Under the pieces are notes generated by a model. That model saw only the letters and a program-made list of their open reading frames with translations, did not search any database and had not been told where the DNA came from. 64,000 nucleotides of DNA. It comes from Oncomelania hupensis (taxonomy: Eukaryota; Mollusca; Gastropoda; Littorinimorpha; Pomatiopsidae). Location: positions 80,904,762 to 80,968,761 of the forward strand of contig CM072511.1 in NCBI GenBank assembly GCA_036898135.1. The letters run 5' to 3'. This document shows, piece by piece, positions 48,069 to 60,494 of the stretch. The first letter of the stretch is position 1. Every line of letters begins with the position of its first letter. Made by a program: the position numbers and the translations under genes.

Positions 48069-50837
48069 TTGGCCCTACGCCAAGTCACTCCCGACGGGAA
48101 CCCGGTAACCCCCGTCGCCACTCCCACCGACCGACCGGCCGTCACCGAGCAGGTGACTGTCAACGATCACCGGGCCCACTGTCTATACGACACCGGACTC
48201 ACCTTCGACGCCATCGTCCGCCGCTCGCTCATCAGGGAACAGGACCTGACCGGCGAAACGATCACCCTGAAGTTGGCCGACGCGTCACAACCCAGCACCA
48301 CGCTCCCTATAGCCCGGATCAAGGTCACCAGCCGATACGTCACGGGAACCATTCAAGCTGCCGTGATGGACCAGCCCCTGTACGACTTGATCTTAGGATG
48401 TCGCTACGTATTCTTGGGTATGCCGCCCCAGCCTGTGGAGTCGATGGCCGCCGTCCAGACGCGCGCCCAGGCGAAAACAGCCGCGACACCACCCCTGATC
48501 CCCAACCAGATGCCGGAACAGATCCGGAAGGCCCAAGAAGACGACGTCACCCTCCGCAAGTGCTACGGAAAGCTTCCCGCCGCACGCACTCCGCCCAAGT
48601 CCGGGGACTTTTTCGTCGAGGACGGACTCCTCTTCCGTCAGAAGGACGACCATTCGCAACTCGTCGTACCTGCGACCCTTCGCCCCCAAGTCTTGGAACT
48701 TGGGCACAGCATGCCCCTGAGTGGACATATGGGCATAGGAGCAACCACCCTACGGATCAGCGCACAGTACCACTGGCCCGGGATGACAGAAGACGTGAAG
48801 CGCTACGTCAAGTCCTGTCGCCAGTGCCAACGATACTCGCCCCGCCACCACACCGTGCCGGTTACCATCAGCCCCACCGTCGTCGTCGGAACGCCCTTCC
48901 AACGAGTGGCTGTCGACATAGTAGGACCCCTTCCGCGGACCAAGAAGCGGAACCAGTATCTGCTTACCCTTGTCGACGCTTGCTCTATGTGGTGTGAGGC
49001 CGTTCCACTGCCGAAGATTGACGCCGCCCGAGTCGCCGACGCGCTCGTCACGATATTCACACGAGTCGGATTCCCGGACAACATCTTGACCGACAACGGG
49101 TCCCAGTTCACCGGAAAACTCATGCAGGAAGTTTTCCAACTACTTCGCATTCGTCATATCCGTACTCCACCCTACCACCCCGCCAGCAACGGACAGGTCG
49201 AGCGCCTGAACGGGACTCTCATCTCGATTATCCGCAAGATCGCCGACGAACAACCGGAAGCGTGGGACACCTACGTCACGTCAGCGCTCTTCGCGTATCG
49301 AGAGACCCCGCACACCTCCACCGGATACACGCCTTCCACGTTGCTTTTTGGGAGACCCCTTTCTGGACCTCTAGCCGCCCTACGACGTAGCTGGACCGAC
49401 GCCAAACTGGACGAGGCACCGGTCGACGCCACGAAATACGTCACCAAGCTCCAGGAAACTCTCAAGGCCACATGGAAAGCAGCCTCCGCCAACCTGAAGA
49501 AGGCGAGAGAAAGACAAGCCCGCTACCATAATCGCCGCGCCCGGGACCGAGAACTGCAGGTAGGAGACCAGGTCCTACTACTTCTCCCCAGCGGCACGAA
49601 CAAGCTAGACATAGCTTGGCAAGGACCCTACCCGGTGCTGGAGAAGCTCTCACGTACCACTTATCGCATCGAGGTAGGCGGAAAGCCCAGGACCCACCAC
49701 ATCAACTTGCTCAAGAGGTATCTGGAGCAACCCGCACCCGCCCCAGACACCCACTCGCTACTCACGGCCGCGCTGGCCGTCGAAGTGGATGGTACCGAGA
49801 CTGGCGTCGCCGAATTTCCGCTACAAGGGAAGGAATCCTTCCGGGACGTATCTCTGGACCCCTCACTCCCCGCCGGCCAGCAACGCCAACTACGCGCCAT
49901 CGTAGCCGAGTACAGGGAAGTCCTCACCGACATACCTGGGAGGACGGACCTAGAAGAAGTCCAACTAACCCTGACGGACCCCACACCCGTCCGCCAGAAA
50001 CCATACCCCGTCCCGCTATCCCAGCAGCAGGTAGTAAGGACTGAAGTAGAGGCTCTGCTACAAGCCGGAGTCATCGCTCCCTCCCGTTCCCCCTACAGCG
50101 CAGGTATAGTGCTATCGCGGAAGCCCAGCGGAGAACATCGCCTCTGCATCGACTTCCGGCAGTTGAATCTCGTAACACAGTTCGTACCCGGACCCCTGTC
50201 CGACCCGACGGACTTGTTTGCGAAACTACAGTCCGCCAGATATTTTTCCAGAGTGGATCTGAGCAAGGGCTTTTACCAGATCCCCGTGCACCCTTCATCC
50301 CGCCAGTACCTGGCCTTCAGCACGATGGACGGCCACTATGAGTTTAATGTTCTGCCGTTTGGTCTACACAATGCCCCAAGCATATTCAGCACGATGATGC
50401 GGAAGCTGTTGGACCCCCTCCACTGCCCATCCCTACACTCTTTTATGGACGACATACTCGTCGCCACGGAGACATGGGAGGAGCACCTGCGAGTGGTGCG
50501 CCAACTCTTGCGCCGCCTCAAAGAAGCTGGCCTCACTGCCCGGCCGACCAAATGCCAGTTCGGATACCAAGAGCTGGAATTCCTTGGCCACACCATCAGC
50601 CAGGGACAGCTCCGGCCTCTGGAAAAGACCGTCCAGCGCCTTCGAGACGCGCCCCGCCCCAAGACCAAGAAAGATGTCCAGTCCTTCCTGGGACTGAGAG
50701 GCTTCTACCAGAAGTTCGTACCAGGATACAATGGGATTGCCGCGCCACTATCTAGCCTAACCCGGAAAACCGCACCAGACCGAGTCCCTGGACCCCGCAG
50801 TGTGAAGCTGCCTTCCAGGAGCTCAAGGATAAACTGA
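48069..50837 (+). CDS. pol: pol polyprotein: protease - integrase - reverse transcriptase
   Basis: One open frame continuous with the zinc knuckle upstream; there is no separate ATG, and 48069 is only a convenient start. Aspartic protease has YDTGL at about residue 40 and LILGCRY. Integrase follows: HHCC finger (H-SMPLSG-H...C-RQ-C, about 48700-48830), catalytic Asp codons 48915 and 49092, Glu 49200 (D-58-D-35-E spacing), and a GPYPV module near 49624. Then RT: PYSAGIVLSRKPSGEHRLC, DLSKGFYQIPVH, the FMDD box at 50442-50453, and LEFLGHTISQ. The frame ends at 50837 only because of a one-base break near 50785 before RNase H. Full catalytic sets are present for protease, integrase and RT. Confidence 0.93.
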   Translation: MALRQVTPDGNPVTPVATPTDRPAVTEQVTVNDHRAHCLYDTGLTFDAIVRRSLIREQDLTGETITLKLADASQPSTTLPIARIKVTSRYVTGTIQAAVMDQPLYDLILGCRYVFLGMPPQPVESMAAVQTRAQAKTAATPPLIPNQMPEQIRKAQEDDVTLRKCYGKLPAARTPPKSGDFFVEDGLLFRQKDDHSQLVVPATLRPQVLELGHSMPLSGHMGIGATTLRISAQYHWPGMTEDVKRYVKSCRQCQRYSPRHHTVPVTISPTVVVGTPFQRVAVDIVGPLPRTKKRNQYLLTLVDACSMWCEAVPLPKIDAARVADALVTIFTRVGFPDNILTDNGSQFTGKLMQEVFQLLRIRHIRTPPYHPASNGQVERLNGTLISIIRKIADEQPEAWDTYVTSALFAYRETPHTSTGYTPSTLLFGRPLSGPLAALRRSWTDAKLDEAPVDATKYVTKLQETLKATWKAASANLKKARERQARYHNRRARDRELQVGDQVLLLLPSGTNKLDIAWQGPYPVLEKLSRTTYRIEVGGKPRTHHINLLKRYLEQPAPAPDTHSLLTAALAVEVDGTETGVAEFPLQGKESFRDVSLDPSLPAGQQRQLRAIVAEYREVLTDIPGRTDLEEVQLTLTDPTPVRQKPYPVPLSQQQVVRTEVEALLQAGVIAPSRSPYSAGIVLSRKPSGEHRLCIDFRQLNLVTQFVPGPLSDPTDLFAKLQSARYFSRVDLSKGFYQIPVHPSSRQYLAFSTMDGHYEFNVLPFGLHNAPSIFSTMMRKLLDPLHCPSLHSFMDDILVATETWEEHLRVVRQLLRRLKEAGLTARPTKCQFGYQELEFLGHTISQGQLRPLEKTVQRLRDAPRPKTKKDVQSFLGLRGFYQKFVPGYNGIAAPLSSLTRKTAPDRVPGPRSVKLPSRSSRIN

Positions 50838-51319
50838 CGTCGCAGCCAGGCCTGCGACTACCCAACCACGGACAGCCCTTCGTCCTGCGCACGGACGCCA
50901 GCGACGTAGGCCTCGGAGCCGTTCTTCTCCAACGAGACTCCGCGGACGCCCCGACGCTCTTCCCCGTCGCGTACGCCAGCCGGAAGCTAAAGCCGGCTGA
51001 ACAGAACTACGCCACGTCGGAAAAGGAGTGTCTCGCCCTCGTCTGGGCAGTCCAGAAGTTTCAGCTGTACCTCTACGGCTCACACTTCACTGTCCAAGTG
51101 GATCATCAGCCGCTTTCCTTCCTGGCGACGTCCAAATCGCTCAACGCCCGGCTGATGAGGTGGGCTCTGCTGCTCCAAGCATACTCTTTCCAGCTGGAGC
51201 ACATCCCAGGAAAAGATAACCACGGCGCGGACTTCCTCAGCCGCCATCCCGCAACAGACTCCATCGAGTCCCCACTGAGGGCCGACGCCCCAGCCTTCAT
51301 ACCCGCCGCCGCCCACTAA
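50785..51319 (+). CDS. RNase H domain of the LTR element, displaced reading frame
   Basis: In the frame that follows the break near 50785: EAAFQELKDKL, LRTDASDVGLGAVLLQ (first catalytic Asp), EQNYATSEKECLALVW (Glu), FTVQVDHQPLSFL (Asp), IPGKDNHGADFLSRH (Asp). It ends at a stop at 51317-51319. Ty3/gypsy-type RNase H, normally fused to RT. No gene of its own; the frame change is a lesion or an assembly indel. Confidence 0.9.
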
Positions 51320-51510
51320 CCGTAGCCGAGACCCGGCAGCTCCGCGGACCCCAGCCTTGGGCATCCGCCATCTACTACCAGGAACCCCGCCTCGCCCCGC
51401 ATCACCCGGATCATCGCAACCAACTTCGCATCAAGCAGCTGACCTCAGAGCTGATTGGCAGCGTCTCAGTCTAGGCCTAGGACCTCGCCTTTTTCCTTGG
51501 GGGGGGCCTC

Positions 51511-52521
51511 TGTGACGAGGCGGACAACAAGCCCTGAGGCAGACAGCGCACTCATACCCTCCACACATCCAGTCGCCCCTAGCACGCTCGCTGGCTTACT
51601 CGCCTAAGCCCCGCCCCTCGGGGATCACCTTAAAGCCTAACACACAGCTAGACCCGTGGTCAGTCGCAAGCCACGAAACTTCGAAGCCACTACAATCTGT
51701 CCTGGACACGTCCCCATCAACTGGCGACCTCTGAGCTACGGCAGTACTCTGGTGCTTCGACCCGTCTAAGTCAAGACGGGCTGCTGTCAGGGCGTATTCC
51801 TCACCCCTGTACCAGCCTTAAGTCGCTGACCCGCTGCAGGCCCCTGACGACCCAGGGAGTCAACGAGAAGCGTTTCACTGAATTTCATCATCTCCCAGAC
51901 AGCTAGCAACGTAAGCTGAAACCCACGCCTGTAGCTTCAAACTAGGATTGCACCACAGGTCATTGCGCAAGAAGAGTGACCGACTGACCCGCATCGCTAC
52001 TGACGCCACGCTACCCTGGTCAACGGTCCACCCAGACTATCCTGGACCAACCACCGCCCTCGAAATCAGAGCTAAGTTATAGCCCTACGAGCATCACCAC
52101 TCGCTGATTATCTGGAAGTACTCTGGACATTCAGATACACTCCTGCCCTGTGATGATAACAGTCCTCAGTAGCACTAGTACCCCCGAAATCGCCAACCCA
52201 GAATATCTCCGAGCTACTCCCTACCAATACGGACCATATCCAATGACTCTCTCTTAGAATTACTCAACTCAGACGACCCAATTTGATTTAATAAACTCCT
52301 AGTTAGAAATTGTACCTCTCTGGACTGGCCCTTGTGTGAATTTCTCAACTAGTGTAGCCTTCAATCTTTCTCGTCTGCACCTTGACTGTCTTTCATTCAT
52401 TTAGTTTCTCCAGCTCTAGTCTCTTGAAGGTCATCACAATATTGGCCTAAACAAGGGAGGCAATGCAGTGCTAGAGATTAGTAGCTTACCCTCAATCCCC
52501 CCAACCCCTTTCTTTGTGACA
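51511..52521 (+). repeat. 3' LTR
   Basis: 1011 bp, same ends as the 5' LTR. Preceded by the G-rich tract CCTTGGGGGGGGCCTC, the likely polypurine primer (51496-51510). Confidence 0.95.
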
Positions 52522-52526
52522 CATTC

Positions 52527-53630
<1,104 letters not shown>

Positions 53631-55080
53631 TTTAATATCACATAGAGTGAACAGACGTAAAATTAAAATACTTCACTGAACAATGGGGCCATTGACTACT
53701 AAAGTAGGCTGCATGGTGGATAATTTAAATGTAAGCTAGCGCTTTCCTATGCATTCAGCCTTGACTTCAGCTAGTGAAAAAAAGGATCCAAGGATGCATA
53801 CGATTATCTGCAGTACGGCTTGTCAACGTGGCAAGTTAGCACACGTTCGATAGAGACCAGTCAACATTTACTGTGTTGCTTAGTAGGTTACTACAACAAA
53901 TCCTATATCGGGTTTACGTTGTGAAACGTCAGCAAGGCCAATTTATTGCTCTGGCGAAAATGATCACTGTCAAGCCGGTCATTCAGAGCCGCTTGACTTG
54001 AACTTCATTCCTGAAGGTACAATGTAAATAATATGGAAAACGTGAATTAGAACATCATAAATAATATTTTTATTTGAAAGCTTCCCTGTTCACACTGCAC
54101 TAAGAGACACAATTCTTGAGTTAGGCTACTAAGCTTACTTGACCTAAAAGTAAAACACCTACGTGCCTGTACCGATGTTCCAGTGGAATCTCAGTTTATT
54201 TTACTTCATGTATTTAATACATTTTAATAAATCTTATATAGCGAGTCACTTTTCCACCAATTGATTGTTTTGATTTTGTGCACTTTATAGCCCAAAGGAG
54301 CTGTTCAATGCGCTGGATGTTGAGATCAAGCAACAAAACAATTTTCTGAAGTCAGAACCATTAAGTACCAGCCGCGAGGTCGTAGACGCTCCCTTGCTGC
54401 AAGCTTGCGTATTGTGACTAGGGCATAGGCCACATTAAACTATGGTAGATAAATCAGTTTTGGTGGCACTAAGCAATAACTCCAAAGTACAAACATAAGA
54501 TTACACTGCAGGAGACTTCTCTTCACTGAGGTCGACTTTCTTAAATAGTGATTCTTTTAATGTTTTGCTTTTCCGCTTGAAATGTCTCCCATACAGCTTC
54601 TTTGTATTCATTTTGTCGACGCTATGAACACCCTGATTATTCAATCAAAGGTGTAGGTTACAGGCTCAGACACACCTGAATGCCAAAGACCTTAAGTTAA
54701 ACTACGTGAAATAAGTATAGGGACTATTCAGAAGATTGATTATAGCATTGATTTCCGAACAGACGACTGACAACGTGAAACCCTCGGGCAAGATGATCGA
54801 GCAATATGGACAGATAAACTTTGTATGTATATATGGCTCAGTCTTATCCAGATGAGGCAGCCGGCATGTTAATGGAACTTGTTACTCATAACAGACATGC
54901 AGGCTATGATGAATCGTTTTTATATATTACAAACTTAATTACGTACAATCAATGAAGCCAAAATACGTACGATCAATGAAATAAAACCAAAATAAAGCAA
55001 TATCATGTTTTGCAAAGCTATTTTCTACAAAAATTCCATAACATAGACGCCTGCAACTATGTCTATAATAGCTATAGTAT
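53631..55080. other. Non-coding sequence, nothing recognised
   Basis: AT-rich, no ORF of note and no recognised repeat. Confidence 0.5.
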
Positions 55081-55665
55081 AGTAGCACAGGGCAAAAGGC
55101 CTACTGGGGGTCAAACGCCCATCCCCAATATTTATGAGATCATGAGATGCAACGAGTAATGTCGTGCTTTATAAGATTCCTCCCACTACCAGCACTTGCA
55201 CGCCACAAAGAGGATTGAAGCAGACGAAACGGTCAGTTTTTCAGTTCGACTTGTTTGTATTCGCCTTGTTTAGAGTAATTGTATACTTCCTTCAAGTTCG
55301 ATGCCATCGTCTAAATAGCAAATAAAATAAAATGTCTCCCTGTTTCGTTGTTAGAGGGATCTGTCAGCCTTCAGCCAGAGCTGTTAAATCTAAAATATTG
55401 TTAAAGGTTTTCCACTACATTCTATAGGTAAGCAGTAAGTCAGACTGGGGCTAAACGCCCATAGTGGTATCGGGGTAAGACGCCTACCTTGGGCCTTTTG
55501 CCCCATATACAAGGCTTCTTGCCCCCTTATTGTTTTGAATGAAAAACCGACTAGTTCACATAGGCTGCTGCTTAAATATGTGTGTATATTTGTATTTTAT
55601 AATTTATTTTGCCCAGTTTTATTTGAAACTAAGTCTGACAGAAACGTTTTAAAATTGCCTACAGA

Positions 55666-55899
55666 CATGACGAGAACTTACAAAGGGAAGTGTGACCAAG
55701 ACAACTTGTCAGCAGCACTGGAAGTAATGGAGTTCCCCTCATTCGAGTCAGCAGAGTTTAGTATTCCGTCACATACACTTCAGCAACTTCGGGACAAGGA
55801 ACTGGCTGAACCTGGGGTTATCAATTTCGGCAGATACCACAATACCCTTTCTTCCAGGATAGAGTGGCAGCTGAAGGCTCATGTTGACATACAGGTGTA
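55666..55899 (+). pseudogene. Pogo-like transposase N-terminal fragment
   Basis: MTRTYKGKCDQDNLSAALEV then FSIPSHTLQQLRDKE resembles the M-x-R-x-YK-x-K start and psq-type helix-turn-helix of pogo/Tigger relatives. It ends at a stop without reaching the catalytic domain. Confidence 0.55.
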
Positions 55900-56451
55900 G
55901 CGGAAAGGGAGGCGACTGGTTGAGGCTTGGGAGAGAAATTGTCTACCTTGATTTTCTTGGTTAGACTAGCCTTGGGTGGCTCCTGCTTTGCAGATTCCTT
56001 TGGGTATGCCATTGGGTTACGCAGGACAAGGCGACACGACATTTGTTCTCCCCGGCTGACCATTCGCCTGCTGCTTTTGGTGGCGAGCGGGACCACAATG
56101 TCGGCAGGCATTTTATGCAGGTCGGTGGCAGCGACTTTGCAGTAGAGTGCGTGGCACTAGAAGCCGGCAACCCGGTACTCCCAACCACGCTTCACCGCCT
56201 TGCAGGGCAAATACTTTTATGTCCCTCTTTTGAGGGATAAAATAAAAATAACAGCTGGGTGGAGCAATGTTCTCAAGGTCGTAGCCGAGAGACGGGAGTC
56301 AAATACTCCGCTCGGCTACACAGACGACTACATGGACTCAGAATGCGGGATTTGCAGCGCCTTGCGTTTGATGTTGCAGAGAAAGCTCACGTCAGCCACC
56401 CATTCAACACAGACTCACAACCTTAACATTTGGCAGGTTCAAGCAAAAAGC

Positions 56452-56790
56452 ATCGCAACAAAACACATACATGTATATAAAATGCCTACATTGCCAAATA
56501 ATAACGTCATAGGAAGCCCCAGTGACCACCTGGAAGAAAGCTTCCAATATTTCCAAGCTCATCCAACAGACCTCACACACAAATGAAGAGTTTTGTCCCA
56601 GAAGAGTTTTTAAAGAAAAAAGGTAGGTGACTGGTCTAGGTAAAAAAACGATAGTATAGTAGATTGATAGAACAGAGTAGGAATGTGAAAGAACAAAGGA
56701 GAAAGACAGCGACAGTGGGAATTTAAAGCACTAAATTTCCAGAAAGTGAGGATACTATATATACTGAAACCCCCGGCATCCCCACGGGGG
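56452..56790 (-). mobile_element. Family A retroposon, short form, inside the pogo-like relic
   Basis: Minus orientation with the GC-rich head at 56770-56790 and a TATATATAGTATCC box. It ends on the other side at CACATACATG, about 245 bp short of the full-length 3' end. Confidence 0.75.
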
Positions 56791-56810
56791 GCTCCTCAAG
56801 GGTGGGAAAT

Positions 56811-57004
56811 ATGGATGAAACTGGACTAACAACAGTGCAGAACCTGGCACGATCATGGCTTCAAAGGACGTGCGTCTAGTCGGCAAAGTCACAAGTACTG
56901 AGTGCGGAGTTATAATACCGTTGGTGTGTGCCTGTAATGCAACTGGAGTCTTTTTGCCACTAATGTACATTTTCCCGAGAAAGAGAATAGTGGAAACCCT
57001 GATT
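56811..57004 (+). pseudogene. Pogo-like transposase DDE_1 fragment
   Basis: MDETGLTTVQ (first catalytic Asp of DDE_1), then after a frameshift near 56841 MASKDVRLVGKVTSTECGV, LVCACNATGVFLPLMYIFP and RKR. This is the recognisable first third of the catalytic domain. The reading frame is closed by further stops after 57004; not functional. Confidence 0.75.
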
Positions 57005-57431
57005 AAAGACGCACCGCCGCAAGCTGTTGTATAGAATCGTAACCAGTTGTGTAGCGCTCCTGAATTCATGACGGGTCTTCATTCAGACAATGGAACTATG
57101 TTTAACTTGAAACTATTTAGTTTTGATTTCATTTATGTTGTTTGTAATTAAGGGGCAAGACGCTTCTATGTGTGGGGCAAAAGGCCCACAATAGGCATTT
57201 TGCCCCACACTAAAAGGCGTTTTGCCCCAGGCGTGGGGCAAAAAGGCCAACAAATAAATTTTCGGTTTTGTGATATTGTGCTCATCCTGTTATCTCGTTC
57301 CTGGAGTGATTGTGGTCATTTGTAGCCTAGGCAAGCCTCAATAGTTTGCGTCTATTTGGGGCTGTCTGTGGCTTAAACAGGAACATATATAAAATTTGTT
57401 CCTTAAAGGGGGCCTTTTGCCCCGTGCTACT

Positions 57432-57878
57432 CTACTCCGTTATTTAACCCCACAAATTACGGATCAAGTTAGATTCGTAGCATGGAAGTACAAACTAGAT
57501 GTAGGCGACTTCAAATAGTATGGCCATTCTCAAGAATGTTTGAGAGATTTAAAAAAAAAAAAGCTTTAACAAAAAACTGTATTATATTTTTTTTAACATT
57601 TTAGGATGGTTTCAGTTTTTCTCTTAGGATATGCACTGATAAACGAGCAAAATGTCTTACTCGACTGAAGGGCAGTAAAAGGACCTCATTCTATAAGGGA
57701 AAAAAATGTGTGACATTTTATTGTGTTGTTTTCTAGTTTGAATAACATCCTGGCCTTCCACGAGTGCGGCTGCCAAACCATGCTGGAACATGACTGTTGC
57801 AGCGCTAGACGATCGATTAAACTATTGTGACCCTGACCATAATAAGTTCTCTTCCCTGAGGCTGAGCAATGGACACCG

Positions 57879-57879
<1 letters not shown>
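57432..57879. other. Non-coding sequence, nothing recognised
   Basis: AT-rich, with a short A11 run near 57551. No coding signal. Confidence 0.5.

Positions 57880-57957
<78 letters not shown>
57880..57957. repeat. (AAT)n array, tail of the adjacent SINE
   Basis: Pure AAT repeats directly at the 3' end of the minus-strand SINE 57960-58232, so probably its (ATT)n tail, expanded. Confidence 0.85.
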
Positions 57958-57958
<1 letters not shown>

Positions 57959-57959
57959 T

Positions 57960-58232
57960 AAAGGTAAAGGTGGTCCCATAGCCTTGTGGCCGTAGGGGAG
58001 CGTGATGTTGGAGATCACACTTATCTTGGGCCAGCGTAATGAGGGTGATGCCCATCTCTCTCCCTCGCTGCTTTACCTTCCCCACCCTTAAGAGAGTAGG
58101 TACTCAGTCACATTTGAGTCAAATGGGGGCGCTTCACGTTTTGCGGTCACCCATCCAAGTGCTAACCGCACTGGACGGTGCTTAACTTGCGACACAGTAG
58201 CGAGTATTCCAACCACTGCGCTATCCGACACC
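57960..58232 (-). mobile_element. SINE with tRNA-like and 5S rRNA-like promoter segments
   Basis: On minus it starts GGGTGTCGGATAGCGCAGTGG; TAGCGCAGTGG fits a tRNA A box. About 40 bases on, AAGTTAAGCACCGTCCAG, GGTTAGCACTTGG and ATGGGTGACCGC match the internal control region of 5S rRNA (IE and C box) with few differences. The 3' part ends CCTTTACCTTTATA followed by (TTA)n. It looks like a composite pol III SINE. No target duplication determined. Confidence 0.7.
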
Positions 58233-59095
<863 letters not shown>

Positions 59096-59254
59096 AAACT
59101 ATAATTTAAAATTGAATATGCAATTATAAATAAGCAATATTACTTTAAAACTTTAAATTTAAAAAAACACATTCATAAACACGTAGAATAAAACTTGAAT
59201 GTCAGAGAATAAGAAACTAATACAGGTAACAGTGGAGTCGGAACCGAGGGAGGA

Positions 59255-59917
59255 GAGAGGTGGAGCAGATGGGGCTATACCTAGGAAGCGGGAGTGGACA
59301 ACATAACCGCGGAACTGCTTCAAGCACGAGAAGAAAGCGATGATCGACGCACTCACCATTATTTGTAACAAGATCTGGCAGAGTGGAGAGTGGCCTACAC
59401 CATGGACCCAGTCGCTTGTCATCACTCTTCCCAAAAAAGGTAACCTTCAGGAATGTGAAAATTACCGCACCATCAGCCTCATCAGTCATCCCAGCAAGGT
59501 CCTCCTAAAATAATACTCAACAGGTTGAAACCCCAAGCTGAACAAATCATAGCTGAAGAGCAAGCAGGATTCAGGGCAGGGCGAAGTACCATTGAACAGA
59601 TTTTCAACCTCAGAATAATCTGCGAGAAATACCTACAGCACCAACAACATCTATATCATGTGTTCGTAGACTTCAAAAAGGCGTTTGACCGAGTCTGGCA
59701 TGCAGCTCTGTGGGCAACCATGAGAGTGTACAACATCAGCCCTAAAATTATTGAAGTCATCAAAAGCCTGTATGACAAGGCTACCAGTGCAGTCCTCCAC
59801 AACAGCGCCATCGGAAACTGGTTCAGAACAACACTCGGTGTGCGTCAGGGATGCCTACTTTCTCCAACACTCTTCAACATCTTCCTACAGCGTGTCATGT
59901 CAGATGCCCTTGCAGAT
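59255..59917 (+). mobile_element. LINE-B copy, RT domain (5' part)
   Basis: Plus strand RT blocks: AEQIIAEEQAGFRAGRSTIE, YHVFVDFKKAFDRVWH, GVRQGCLLSPTLFNIFLQRV. Upstream 59255-59520 holds frameshifted remnants of the preceding region. It is open from 59525 to the insertion at 59918 and is the best-preserved LINE-B RT in the window. Confidence 0.9.
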
Positions 59918-60494
59918 TACATTACATTACATTATTGTTGCTTTAGGTCCAGCGGACTCTTCCGAGCCAAATCAGGACCGCACAACCCCCAATCCGCATA
60001 AAAGATCTGTCGAAACAACCCTAGTGGTAAAACTGAAAGGTCTCCACCAGCCAGTCACTTTACAATAAAGACATCCCACGCAGGGGACGGCTGAGGCTTC
60101 ACCCCAACTTATCGAACCGCCGTTTACAAGAACAAAATAGAATACAAACATCATTATAAATTATCAACAAAACACATACATATAAAATGCCTACATTGCT
60201 AAATAATAACATCATAGGAAGCCCTAGTGACCACCTGGCAGAAAGCATCCAATATTCCCAAGCTGATCCAACAGACCTCATACACAAATAAGGAGTCTTG
60301 TCCCGGAAGAGTTTTCAAGAAAAAAGGTAGGAGACTGGTCTAGCGAAGAAGACGATAGTATAGCAGATTGATAGAACAGAGCAGGAATGAGAAAGAGCAA
60401 ATGAGAAAGACAGCGAGAGTGGGAATTTAAAGCACTAAATTTCCAGAAAATGGGGATACTATTTATACTGAAACCCCCGGCACCCCAACGGGGG
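59918..60494 (-). mobile_element. Family A retroposon, full length, inserted antisense in LINE-B
   Basis: 577 bp between perfect 13-bp duplications TGCCCTTGCAGAT (59905-59917 and 60495-60507). Tail (TACAT)n on plus at the low end; hairpin TCCAGCGGAC; TATAAATAGTATCC box on minus near 60455-60470. No ORF. Confidence 0.92.

Larger units (their letters stand above)
45223..52521 (+). mobile_element. LTR retrotransposon with integrase before reverse transcriptase (Gmr1-like)
   Basis: 7.3 kb, clearly more GC-rich than its surroundings. LTRs of 1011 bp with TG...CA ends differ at five positions. A 5-bp target duplication CATTC flanks it (45218-45222, 52522-52526). Internal parts: primer-binding site, gag, protease, integrase, RT, RNase H, polypurine tract. 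Domain sequences are Ty3/gypsy (metavirid) in type, but the order is that of Gmr1 elements (and of Ty1/copia). About 190 bp follow RNase H before the 3' LTR, so there is no second integrase. Two frame breaks (C run near 47840; near 50785) make this copy probably inactive unless they are assembly errors. Confidence 0.95.
55081..57431 (+). mobile_element. Pogo-like DNA transposon relic with 21-bp inverted ends
   Basis: Terminal inverted repeats start AGTAGCACAGGGCAAAAGG at 55081-55101 and AGTAGCACGGGGCAAAAGG (minus) at 57431-57411, 20 of 21 positions matching. Further GGGGCAAAAGGCC-like words occur inside both ends (55100-55530, 57150-57250). Coding remnants: an N-terminal helix-turn-helix-like start (see 55666) and a DDE_1 piece (see 56811). 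A family A retroposon is inserted at 56452-56790. A TA target duplication is not clear at these borders. Confidence 0.8.

Noticed and set aside
47638..48108. 156-codon Pro/Arg/Thr-rich frame overlapping gag
   Set aside because: Third frame of the GC-rich gag/pol overlap; the zinc knuckle lies in the pol frame, so this one is a shadow.
48167..49653. Several minus-strand frames of 60-130 codons opposite pol
   Set aside because: GC-rich shadow frames of protease/integrase coding sequence.
57960..58232. Functional 5S rRNA or tRNA gene
   Set aside because: Only parts of the internal promoters are matched, the rest is unrelated, and a simple-repeat tail follows, so it is a SINE.
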